Below, piece by piece: positions 45,680 through 55,874 of a stretch of DNA of 56,684 nucleotides (positions within the stretch are counted from its first letter, which is position 1; each line of letters begins with the position of its first letter). The stretch lies in the NCBI GenBank assembly GCA_001574975.1, contig KQ965782.1, positions 250,588 through 307,271 on the forward strand, written 5' to 3'. The translations under genes were made by a program, and so were the position numbers. The notes beneath the pieces are model-generated. The model was not told where the DNA came from, searched no databases, and was given only the letters and a program-made list of their open reading frames with translations. This DNA comes from Gonapodya prolifera JEL478. Lineage: Eukaryota; Monoblepharomycota; Monoblepharidomycetes; Monoblepharidales; Gonapodyaceae.

Positions 45680-47130
45680 TTACCGCCCTGCTGCACCAAC
45701 TCCCAACAATCTTTGAAACTGCTCGAACACGTCTCGGTGCTTGGACGCAACCAGCTGCCGGACATTCTCTACCGTACGGTGACGGCTCTGCTCTCGATTG
45801 TTGTAAGCTTTGACGTTGGTGAGGAGCTGGGTAAACTGAGTCGGAGAGGAACGTAGCATGGGTTAGACTTCACACAGTCCTATTCCTCATATTCTCATTC
45901 CGTTCCCCGAGGAACCTCGAGAACTCAGCTCACTTCATCGTAAGATAACACGCTCCTTGCTGTTCGAAAGAACTCCCTCCCGTCCACTGTACTTGTGGAC
46001 TTTGCCCCATCGTCAATACTCGTCGGTGGTGTCCCTGCCGATCCGTCGTATCCCGACGGCCAGTTAGAGGACGTGTTCGGAATCGGAGCTGGAGCTGGTT
46101 CCGAATATCGAGTTGGGGGACTGGGAGATGTGTATTTCGGAGGTGGTGGGAGAAAGGAAGGAATGGATCCACTTTCGAGGCTAGGTGGAATAAGTCAAAT
46201 GGTGCGAGGTGCATGAGCATAAGTAGCATAGGAAGGGAGCACTTACTGTTCGAGTGCAGGGCGTTTGTCGACAACACCGCTTGTACTTTGTTGTACTCCT
46301 ACATTGTCTTGATAGCCCTTGAACCACGTTCGCATCCAATCAGCATGTGACCCCCTGAAAATAACTGACCGCGCGTTCACTCACATTTGCTTGCAAAGAC
46401 TCCTCGCTACCTAATCTGAACCCCTTTACCCGCTCCAATATGTCCTCGACCGCGTCACTCCCCTTCGTCCCATTGAGCACCCTGTCCCGCACGTCTTCCA
46501 GATCTTCCTCGGCAAAGGATTGTAGGACAGACTGTTTGAACGACGCGAGCTTCTGGGCGGAACGGCTCAGCTCGGCGATGCGTTTATCAGCGCTACATGG
46601 TGAGGATAATAGCCGTGGTTGGGAGGGAATGACGTAAGTGCAAAGATATAAATAGCAGGTAGAGAAACACGTACCGAGACAATTGCATTTCAAGCTGAGA
46701 TATGCGGAGTTGGGAGTCTACAAAACATTTAAACCGAGATGAGACAATCGCACACGTTCGGAAACGTCCAAATAACTCCATACTCACTCTTTATCTCCGT
46801 ATCTTTCTTTTGTGACTCGGACTTCAGGTGCATTACTTCGGCGTCTTTCATGGCGAGCTGGGGTGCGAAACTCCGTTAGTGACATTCAGACAAGTCCCCG
46901 ACGTGATCCCGGGCACAGAGTCTGGCGTTCTTTCGCGATTCATTGCATCAAAGCTGCGCCGCCACTCAAAACGTTGATCGGTTTCCGGTCAGGCGGGAGA
47001 TCGCGCAAAGAAGTCGAGGGATCGTTCTGCTCATCAGAAGCAAACGATCGCATCTCTGCACCAAGGAACTGACCCTCTTCTGGTATGCATCTCGAATGAT
47101 GCGGATTCCCTGCTCAAAATGATCTTCCAT
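45680..47130 (-). CDS. Coiled-coil protein of the At4g15545 type
   Basis: Seven exons: 47074..47130, 46788..46857, 46675..46717, 46385..46592, 46247..46317, 45934..46180, 45680..45835; 283 residues with consistent phases. The N-terminal half is a coiled coil (AMKDAEVMHLKSESQKKDTE; ADKRIAELSRSAQKLASFKQ). The middle is Ser/Pro-rich. The C-terminus is the conserved domain of this eukaryotic family: DGREFFRTARSVLSYDE joined to FTQLLTNVKAYNNREQSRHR and ending with FEQFQRLLGVG. Plant members carry the very similar EFFRQ-R-RLSYEQF--FL-N-K-LN. The molecular role is not established; a cytoskeletal or centrosomal association has been proposed for related coiled-coil proteins, which I cannot confirm. 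Convergent with the PFL activase, 256 bp between stops. Confidence 0.78.
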
Positions 47131-48300
47131 CAGTGATGACTTGAGTACACTCTCACAGGTGGCACATACAGCAAATCCACAGTCATCAAAATTTTGTTCG
47201 ATGAAGTAAACACACAAATACAACGAGCTTCAGAAATCTAGTTCCTATCTCCAGATCCTTTCAGAACAGGAAATATTGCAGTATAGCCTCCATGGCCAAC
47301 ACGTTGAATTCTACACTGTCCTTTTCCCTTCTACCCCACTTCGGACATGTTGACAGTGGATTTCGACTCTGTGGACTACTGCGAGTCGGACTCCAGAATG
47401 TGATACATCGGAAGTCATTTCTCAACTTTTCGGACAAAGATTTTGGTTTGATAAAACCCAAGGTACAATTTACCGTAATGACCAAGAACTAGCTCCAATA
47501 GCGACGGGGAGGACAGCTCATATCGCTCTCCAAAAAGGGGACGAGGTTCCACAAGTATCCGGAGCCCTCTTCAAAAACCAGTTCAACGCTCACCACGGGT
47601 TCCCCTCCGAGTCCTCGCTCTGACCATGCGTGGACAAATCACCGCCTCTCGGCACCACTGATATAACAGCCGTGCCAGTTTCGGATCGCGACGTGCAATC
47701 CGCGACAGCAAGTGTAAGCATTTACCACATGGTGAGCAACAAGTGTTGGAGGCGCTTGGAATGAACAGCCTCACACAGCCTCTACCGCTGTGTACAGCCG
47801 TACCAGTTCCGGGAAGCAACGCGCCTCCCGTGACGGTGAGCGTGAGGGCCCCATCCGAGGCGAGCATGTCGAAGTGTTGGAACTTCAATGCGGTCAAAAA
47901 CTTTTGCTTTCCTTTGTTGCAAAGCATCGTGAATCAAAAATTAAAGTGGGCCCCAATAATAAACGAGTGGGAGGCCATTTCACGATGAACTTTCATTGCA
48001 TGGTTGTTAACAATTTTAGTCATAATAGTTTCAAGTAAAGTAAATTTGTAAAGCCAATGCGACACGTGCATCCAAAGGCCAAAGGCAACTTGTCCGACCG
48101 GCGGATTACGCACGCCAACTTAAAACCAGGTTGCAATACTCGCAGAGAGAAACAAAGGTCAGCCCGCCAACCTCAACCAACACAGCCTTGTGCCTGCAGC
48201 GACGAGACCCTGCTCTGCCGGAGCTGCAAATCTCCTCTTCCATCCCATAACATCACGTCGGTAGACTCCTCGTAGTTATTCCTTTCATTGCCCAGCGCCT
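47131..48300. other. Intergenic, nothing recognised
   Basis: 1.17 kb between two minus-strand coiled-coil genes. Open frames up to 114 codons exist on both strands but overlap and show no family signature. Confidence 0.45.
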
Positions 48301-50341
48301 CTATAAAGGTACCACATCCAACACAGCCGGTTTGTCACCTGCCGCCCCAACTGGAGCTGGTGCACCAGATCCGGCTCCAGGAGATACCGCTCCAAGCGAT
48401 ACAGCTTCTGCTGCCGCCATCATGGGGGAGTTCCTCCTTCGTGGGATACTTGCTGAAGGTTTTCGCACAAGACGGGCACCACCCAAGTGAAGTGTACCGG
48501 CAGCTGCTGCTCCCCCGTGCTCCGCGAGCGAGGGGTCTTGCATACGAGATGTGGCGACACGAAGGGTATAAGCGCGACGTATTGGAGATGCGGGTGTAGA
48601 GGCCGAGGTGGAACTGGAGTGGAGAGCGGGGGCAGTGCCAGCACTGTGGGCATGCGACCATTGACTTGTTTCCGTAGAGCTCGATGTAGTTGATACCGGC
48701 GAAAATGGAGGTTCTGATGGGCTCGGCGCACGGGTGGAGGTAGTTGGGCTACCTGGCCGGTTGCTATTCGAAGTGTGATCTGTTACGCGAAGGGTGGGGC
48801 CACGGACGGACTCGAGGATTCGAAGCAGGCGATTGTGATCCTCTCGGAGTTCGATTAAGTGAGAAGAAACTGCAGCGTATTTGTTCTAAAAGGAGAAAGT
48901 GGAGAAAATTTTAATCAAAAGTGTTGCAAGTTAGTCCACGTCAAAGAATCGCGAACGGCGTGTTCCGACCATCTTTTCTTGACAAAGTAATTCTCTTGCC
49001 AAACGGTCTCTCGGAAGCATTTCACGTCCTTCCAAGCAATCAAATGCCTGTCACATAAACGTACCTTCAGACTGTCAACAAGCTCTTCCTGCTGTCTCTG
49101 CCCTACTTGTGCCTGCACACGCGCTCGGTGTGCATCCGCAAGTTTGGCGTGGAGATCTTCTGCTTCGGCCTCAAGACGTTGAATCTAATCGGGTGTGAGA
49201 GATCAGTTGGTGTGATAACGCGGATTAAACGTTTGAAAAGATGGAAGAATCTCTGCTCCCATGCAATATTCGAAAGAACTAGGCTCAAAATTCTCCTTTC
49301 GCAAATTCTTCGAGCGAATACTCTCCCTCCTCCCTGCGGATCTCCGGAGTTTCAAAACAACCCCGTACTCAGAACGTACCTTGCCATCTCGGTCCTCCCT
49401 CACTCCATCAATTTGGCCCTGCAGAACTGAGCATCTCTCCCTGGCTTGGTCCAAATCGTCAGCGAGTTGGGCGGCCCGAGCAGAAAGGCGATGAACTTCA
49501 GTCTGAGACGTTGCGAGTTGAGCACGCAGCGACGAAATCTGAAGGACGAAATATCAGCGAGATATCAGCGAACAGTCGAGACCTTCGGTTTTCAATCCAC
49601 AGGTACATGCTTCTCCATGTCGTTGCAGGGAAATTACACCCCAAGAAATGAAACTTCTCCACTCCATCTGAGATCGTATGGTACACCAAGTACAATGGCG
49701 AAATGTTTGCAAACAAACCTCTTGTCTCCACTCATCAGCATCTCGCTCGTGAGCCTCGTTAAGGTCGTCGAGGTCGCATTGATGCTGGAGCTCGAGCTAT
49801 ATGGACAGGATTGGTTGGAATAGTCAGCTTGCAAGGTAGTTGGAACAAAATTTCGAAGCGAGGGTATTCGCTTTCAGACCCGCTTCCAAGAAACTTTGGA
49901 ATGCCATCTGAACTTGAGTGGTCCGTCGCACCAACGCCTATCTTGTGGTATGTCGCTCTGGTACAAGTTGTTTGACCAACTAACCTCCTTGAGTCTTCTC
50001 GTGAATTCGAATTCCTTTCTCTCCTCATCTGCGGACACTTGATCCGCTAGCCGAACCAGCTGTTGTCGCAGTAGAATGTTTTCCTCGATAATCTCCTCTT
50101 CCTTCTGTGCAGACATTGTGGCCGCCGAGTTAGAATGAAGGGAAAACGTGTCGTTTGTAGTCGTGTCAGATCCGTCTGACTCCGACAATGTAAGTGCGGA
50201 GAGGGAATCCGATGGTGCCGCGTGGATCTTCTGCTTCTGGGAGTTGGTGGTGCCGTTGAGCGATTGGGTCTGAGCCGCGGCGGCAGCGTCTAGGAAGGGG
50301 TTTTCGTTGGACTGTGTCGTCCGACGGAACAGAAATGCCAT
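48301..50341 (-). CDS. Coiled-coil protein, function unknown
   Basis: Five exons: 49985..50341, 49719..49796, 49380..49538, 49065..49184, 48301..48885; 432 residues; all introns are phase 0. It starts MAFLFRRTTQSNENPFLD, continues through a Ser/Thr-rich stretch, then a long coiled coil at about 80-290 carried exon by exon: EEEIIEENILLRQQLVRLAD, LNEAHERDADEWRQE, LADDLDQARERCSVLQGQID, IQRLEAEAEDLHAKLADAHR, SSHLIELREDHNRLLRILES. The C-terminal third is Ser/Pro/Ala-rich and disordered with basic patches (RKPSASIPRRRNSP). The pattern fits a scaffold or tether, for example Golgi or centrosome, but I do not recognise the family. Confidence 0.75.
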
Positions 50342-51054
50342 CGAGTGCCGTCAAATGTGGGGTGTGCTAGTCACGTGGCCAGGCGGAATGCTTCCCGCCC
50401 GCTGTGTATCGCTAATAGAGAAATCCAGCAGTAGTGTCTTCAGCGCTCGCGCTCGTCGCCGCTGACTGACGTCCCTCCGCTGTGAGCAACCAATGAAAGC
50501 CAATTTTCTTGTCTACGCCCCACTTCCGGAGCAGCAAGTACAATTCTCCGCTGTTACAGTGTCTGCTCGCTGCGGAATCCCGGTATCCCTGGGGTAATCG
50601 ATGTTTCTGGGAGTTGCGACCGAGATCTGGACTGTGAGGTTTCGAGAGGCACACACCGCCTGGTCGAACGCCCAACACCCTTTTTTTCCCCCTTTTCCTC
50701 CCCTTTTTCCTTCCTCCTTTTCTCCCCCTTCTCTTCCCCCCTTTTCCTCCCCTCCTTCCCTTTCCCCTTCTTTCCCCCCCCCCTTTTTCCTTCCCCTTCT
50801 TTTTTTCCGCCTTTCTGTTGCCCCGATTGCCAAGTGACGGACTGTCGATGGTTCATACGGGATTTCTGGACTGTAAAGGTTAGAGTGAGTACAAGGATTT
50901 GGATTTTAGAGCAAGAGTTCTTTGGTTTTCTGTCCACGAAAGTAACAGCCTTTCTTCACACTTCTATATTCTTGAATATGTACTGTCCCGTGACCTGGCT
51001 TTTCTTGAGAGGGGGACAGGCAACAAACCTGAAAATGTGTAATTCCGTAAATTA
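50342..51054. other. Intergenic with a polypyrimidine tract
   Basis: Contains about 145 bp of nearly pure C/T (roughly 50677..50822), which reads as CCCTTTTCC-like runs; low-complexity sequence. No gene seen. Confidence 0.6.
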
Positions 51055-51720
51055 CAGTCGCCTCTGTCTAACTCGACTGGTTTCAACTGCACGTTTTGCA
51101 GTCGAGTTAGGCAGAGAGACGAGCTGAACAGAGGTCCACTTGTTTCATGTCGAATCGATCGTTAAAATATTATCTTCATGCATATTTGTTATTATTAGAT
51201 TTTTTTAGCTGGGTTTTAATTGAAAGAACTTGGAACTCATTTGGGTGGTGGAGGGTCGTTGGTGTTCAACACAAACCAGTTTTTATTCCCCACTCCTCGA
51301 ACATGAAATCCATCATGCACACCAATATGCTCTAAAAAGAACTATTAACCTTGTTTCATTCCGTAGGAACCAAGGTTTGCGTCGAAGTTGTCACGACCAG
51401 ACCACGATACAACCTTTGACTCTCGCCATCTCGCCGCCTTGCGGGCAATCCACCGCTCCAGATGACCAGGATCGACAAAGTGGTTACTTCACTTGACTTT
51501 GGCTATGTCGAGGCGTCTCTTGGAGTGGTTTTGTCGTGAATTCGAGGCCGGCTGAAAGTGGGTAAACTCTCTGTAACTCGACTTTCACCAATTTTGGAGT
51601 CGAGAATCGAGAATCGAGTTATACCCCGTTTTACATATGATTTTTTATGAGCTACAAGATTTTGGGACGAGGTAGGCAGAGAGTCGAGTTGTGCAGAGTC
51701 GAGTTAGAGAGAGGCGAATG
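51055..51720. mobile_element. Pogo/Tigger-like MITE
   Basis: 666-bp element with terminal inverted repeats. The left end CAGTCGCCTCTGTCTAACTC and the right end (read in reverse) CATTCGCCTCTCTCTAACTC agree at about 22 of 24 positions, and the element is flanked by TA on both sides, the target duplication of Tc1/mariner-pogo elements. The termini starting CA and containing CTAACTCGAC resemble those of pogo/Tigger elements. The left end also folds on itself: TAACTCGACTG at 51069..51079 pairs with CAGTCGAGTTA at 51099..51109. Several further GTCGAGTTA-type motifs lie near the right end. No transposase open frame, so non-autonomous. Confidence 0.85.
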
Positions 51721-52477
51721 TACCATGTATCGTTTAATAAGTAAACAGACAGGACTCTTTTAGTGCGCTTGGTAAATGTCGCCAAAAAAATCTCGTGTCG
51801 TCGGGCCTGGGCCATTCCCCCATTGCCCACATAAAACCGCGTCCACTAACTTGCGGGCGGTCCACACCGTTATCGGACTCGCACAGAATCGCGACGCCCA
51901 CAATCAGCAACTGTGCTGTTGAATCGAGGCGTGTTTTGTCGACGATCGAAAACTTGGTGTGGTGTGCGGCAGCGGTTGAGGCAACGTTGGAAGCAGGAGT
52001 GGCGCAACGGGTGAGCGATAAAAGCATCTTCTGTCTCCAATTGATTACCCTCTCATGTACCGTTGTGAATCTTTTCCATCGCCCTGATTATGGGGTGTAA
52101 TCGGATCTCCATCCCTGAATTGCACAATCACGCACTTCCAAGTCAGACCTGTTGGACGATTGTTGAGCGCGCCATTTCTGATTCCGAGGTGTGTTTGATA
52201 TTGATCGCTGAGGTATCTTGACCCTCTCTGAAACGATTGACACCTATCGCCTCGATTGTACCCTGCTTGATTGAATCGCCGCTTCCGTTTAATCATTGAA
52301 TTCTCACCTTTTTGTCACTCTCTGTCGTTTCTCATCACTTTTGTGGTCACGAATGAAAATTTTGATCGATGAATCTGTTCTGGTATGCAAATTACGATCT
52401 TGATTGCTGTGTAACAGTATACGCAGCGAGCCTCATTGGTAGGTGTGACCTGTTTCCTGAAACACATTTGATGGCAG
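51721..52477. other. Upstream region of the beta-trefoil gene
   Basis: A short exon ending at about 52439 (YTQRASL before a GTAGGT donor) probably belongs to the downstream gene, since it completes a trefoil strand. The true start codon was not located; ATG at 52369 is one candidate. Nothing else recognised. Confidence 0.35.
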
Positions 52478-53524
52478 GACCGAACCGTCCGCGCCGTGCC
52501 CAACCTCGGAAATTGGGAGCAATTGGAGTTCATCAGCAACCCCGACGATACCTACTCCTTCCGCACCTGGCGCGGCGTCTACATCAGCGCTGAAGGAAAG
52601 GGCAATCACGCCTGTGTCGGAACGCAGGACGCTATTGGGCAGTGGGAGAAGTTCAGAATCTTCACGCGGCCCCCACCCCCGTCGAGCCAGCTCAAGGGGG
52701 TTCCGAGCGACCTTGATCTCAATCTGCAGGTGTGTTTGGCGTTGCCACCATAGACGTGTGTTTGTTTTGTATGCACGCTTGGAACTCACCCAACCCTTTT
52801 TTTTTTTTTTTTGTCGTTCTCCACAGGTTGCTGTGTCCAACTACGACATTGACAATGCCATTGCCAAACTGGAAAACGCGGCGTGTGTCGTTCGCACAAA
52901 TCGGGTTCCAGGTCAAATCTCAAACTGCAACGGTATAACAGTTCGAGCGCACATCAAGCCCGTGGCGGCGTACCAGACTTACATCGAAATGGTGAGTACC
53001 ACGGCGGCGATTGCGAACACAAGTGCAAGTCTTCTTCACACCTTTGGCTTCCCACATAAATCTATCAGAAACACGTCCCAAGCAATGTGGGATCGAAAGT
53101 CTCGTTCACACAGCGCAAAGGAGCCACAAAGACAACGACGCTCTCTACGGACGTCAGGGCGAGCGTGGGTGTGAACATTAAGGGGTGCAAAGTCTCACTG
53201 GAGGTTGGAATCGGATACTCTGTGGGCACCGAACTTAAGGTGGTGGAGGAAACGTCCGTCGAGGTGAACATCACAGGTCCCATCACCCTGTATACCTACC
53301 GACAGTCTTGGTGTACGTCACCAGAATGGAGCTCACGGACAATGCACCCATTTTGTTGCAGCTCGAGAACCTGCCCTACATTGTCAAGGACGGGTACATT
53401 TACTTCTTCGCCCTTGTACAAGGAGGGCACCCAGCGGTTCGAAACCAAACACCAACAGGTGCAGTACCAGAATCTGGTCGGATACCTGATGAACGCCGGG
53501 TTTTCAAAGTGGCAGAGCGAGTGA
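52478..53524 (+). pseudogene. Beta-trefoil protein with beta-rich C-terminal domain, frameshifted
   Basis: Exons seen: 52478..52729, 52827..52991, 53069..53524; the 5' end is unresolved. Exon 1 has fascin/FRG1-type trefoil features: DRTVRAVPNLGNWEQLEFIS (WE-F/L), SFRTWRGVYISAEGKG and IGQWEKFRIF. Exons 2-3 form a Ser/Thr/Val-rich, strand-forming region (TKTTTLSTDVRASVGVNIKG, VEETSVEVNITGPI). This is reminiscent of aerolysin/ETX-MTX2-like beta-barrel folds, and the likeness is by eye only. The frame slips by one near 53310 and slips back near 53416, leaving an altered stretch of about 35 codons; the sense of the middle part (VYVTRMELTDNAPILLQLEN) lies in the second frame. Either two compensating indels or sequence errors. 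The first intron holds a 16-base T run. Confidence 0.55.
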
Positions 53525-53984
53525 GCGGCGATAAGTGCGGGCGTAGAGTATACTTTTCATCATCATGACACTAGAGTCTAGAAATGGACATTTTATACTA
53601 AATACAAAGAGTTGGCGTTGAATTTAGGGATCCTTTCATTTGTATGCTCCCAGACTTGACTTGCCAAATCACCGACATGCCTGCAACAAAATACCTCACA
53701 GGAACCTGTGCCAGGATCTTCTAATTTTCCAGAACCTCCTGCACCACCTTTTAATAATGTCTCCATTGAAATCAGAATTCCAACTTGGGCACGAACTCTC
53801 AATATCTCAGCTTCAATGAAAGCTGTGCTAAAAGAGAAATAAAAGGAGCTCTTAATGTAAGGAAACTCTTTTGTTTTCCATGTTGCAAAAATCAAACTAA
53901 AAGTGCTTTGCATTCCATTATTTTTTACCAGACTTCTATCACTGCAGAAGTGAAACAAGAGTTCAAGTCTCAAAAGCCATGGGA
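53525..53984. other. Start of right AT-rich island, no gene recognised
   Basis: Composition turns AT-rich after about 53.57 kb. A minus-strand open frame is present but overlaps the LTR fragment and has no recognised family. Confidence 0.4.
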
Positions 53985-54065
53985 TGCTACACAACCTACG
54001 TGAGCTGCATGAGCCTGTAAACTGCAGGAATGTGTATATATGATCAGATGTACATAGCAAGACGT
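53985..54065 (+). repeat. Truncated LTR fragment
   Basis: 81 bp matching the first 81 bp of the LTRs at 20482 and 22657 with a handful of changes (starts TGCTACACAACCTACGTGAG and keeps GTGTATATATGATC). It stops abruptly at GACGT and abuts copia coding sequence. Confidence 0.88.
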
Positions 54066-54067
54066 AA

Positions 54068-55283
54068 TTGCCACCTCCATTGCAAAGAAATAAGAAAAGA
54101 ACAGAACGTCCACAAACACCTCCAAGTCCGTCTCCTGCACCTGTTGTGAGGGCAGAATCCCCAGATCCTTTGACTGATAGCCGCCACAATCCACCAGAAT
54201 ACAGAGAGCTTACAGCAAGTGGTGGAAGGTCCTTGAGGGAAGAATTGGATGGATTTGATGACTCTGAAGATGAACCAGATCCACTTGTACTTCATGTGAC
54301 TTTGGAGACTGCTGAACAAATTGAAGTTCCAGAAACATACGCAGAAGCAATGAGAAGTCCTTATGCAGAGTATTGGAAGATGGCAATGCAAGAAGAGCTT
54401 GATGCACTGAGAAAGTTCCAAACTTGGGAACTTGAGGAGAAGCCAGAGAATGCTGCACTGCTCACACGAAAAATGGGTGTATACAGTGAAAGTGCTCTCA
54501 GACACATCTGTGAGGCTCAAAGCAAGATGGGTAGCTCGGGGATTCACACAACAATATGGAATTGATTTCAATGAGACCTTTGCACCAGTGATGGAACTCC
54601 AAAGCTTGGCACATCATTCTTGCAACTTGCAGCTGATCAAGGACACTGAATTATGCAGTTGGACATTTCAAATGCATTCTTGAATGGAGAATTGGGGGAG
54701 AAGATGTATATTGAGCAGCCACATGGATTCACATTGGGAAGCAACCTTGTTTGCAGATTGGTGAAGTCACTTTATGGCTTGAAGCAGGCAGCAAATGAGT
54801 GGTTCAAAGTTCTTGTGGACATTTTGGTGAACAAGATGGGATTCAGGCAGATTCAAGCAGATCCTGTTGTGTTTGTGCGAGAGACAAAGGAGGGAAAGCT
54901 TATTACTGGAGGACATGTTGATGATTTTGTTGCAAGTGCTCCAAATGAAGCTATGTTGAAATCTTTTGAAAAGGAGCTTGCCCAACATTTAAATGTTAGA
55001 TCAGGTGGACTGGACAGATTCTTGGGTGTGCAAGCAAAGCAGAATTTGAAAACATTTACAATAACCATCCATCATCAGCGCAAAATTGTGGATCTTCTTT
55101 CTGACCATGGCATGCTTGATTCAAGACCAGTGAGCACTCCTCTGCAACCAAACATTGAGTTGTCTCGTGCAGATTTCCCTAAAAGTGCAGCAGAGAAGCA
55201 GGGGATTGATGGAAGATCATACAGACGTGGAGTTGGAAGTTTGATGCACATTACGGCAATGCCAGGCTTTGCACTGGTAGTGG
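54068..55283 (+). pseudogene. Ty1/copia reverse transcriptase fragment
   Basis: Remnant of a copia polyprotein covering the integrase-RT linker and most of the reverse transcriptase. Linker: EVPETYAEAMRSPYAEYWKM and [39 protein letters not shown] (with FAPV), [20 protein letters not shown] (metal-binding Asp), VKSLYGLKQAANEWFKVL, and then GGHVDDF where an active enzyme has YVDD. Frames change near 54480 and 54650. The fragment stops after RRGVGSLMHITAMPGFALVV, before RNase H. It begins immediately after an LTR fragment, so leader, gag, protease and integrase are deleted. Non-functional. Confidence 0.88.
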
Positions 55284-55287
55284 GAGC

Positions 55288-55359
55288 AAAAGTTAATTTT
55301 GATTTCCACGCGCAGCGTGAAAATTTTTTTTTTGGCACTGGAAATCAAAATTAATTTTT
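55288..55359. repeat. Inverted repeat / hairpin at the end of the copia remnant
   Basis: Left arm 55288..55308 and right arm 55339..55359 are reverse complements at 20 of 21 positions (core TTAATTTTGATTTCCA), with a 30-base loop that includes an A/T run. It marks the break between the copia fragment and unrelated AT-rich DNA. Confidence 0.85.
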
Positions 55360-55874
55360 AGGCCAAAGTATTGTGTTTTATATTTGAAAAACAGATTTGC
55401 AGTGACTCTGAACTCTCTTACAACCAAGCTATGTAGAATTCTATATATGTAGAGAAACTACTTAATGAATTGGTAATCAGAGAACAGTTGGATTTATTCA
55501 TAGGCTCAGTTGTTGAGAATCTGTGGAATGATAGGATGGACAAAAAAACTTTCACCCGGAGAAATACAAAAAATGTGGGAAATCACCATGCACCACTATA
55601 GAAAGATTTGAAATATTAAGGGCTTTATAATGACACCAAAATGAGCCTGATATGGTGGAGTTATGGATTTTATGATGTTTGTCATACCTGTACAAGAAGT
55701 ATGTATCTGGCCAAATAGAGCTTAACATTTTTAACAAACAACTTGTATTACAATTCACCACTCATGTGTTCACATAATAAATTTACTGAAAAGTAGTTGG
55801 CAGACTTGAAGTGGTTTAGTTTTATCCAGCAAAGAAATGAAGAATAAAATAAAACAATTCAATCCACTTTTCAT
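55360..55874. other. AT-rich spacer
   Basis: No open frame longer than about 70 codons and no repeat recognised. Confidence 0.5.

Noticed and set aside
50677-50822. Polypyrimidine tract as a regulatory element
   Set aside because: Simple low-complexity sequence with no other evidence.
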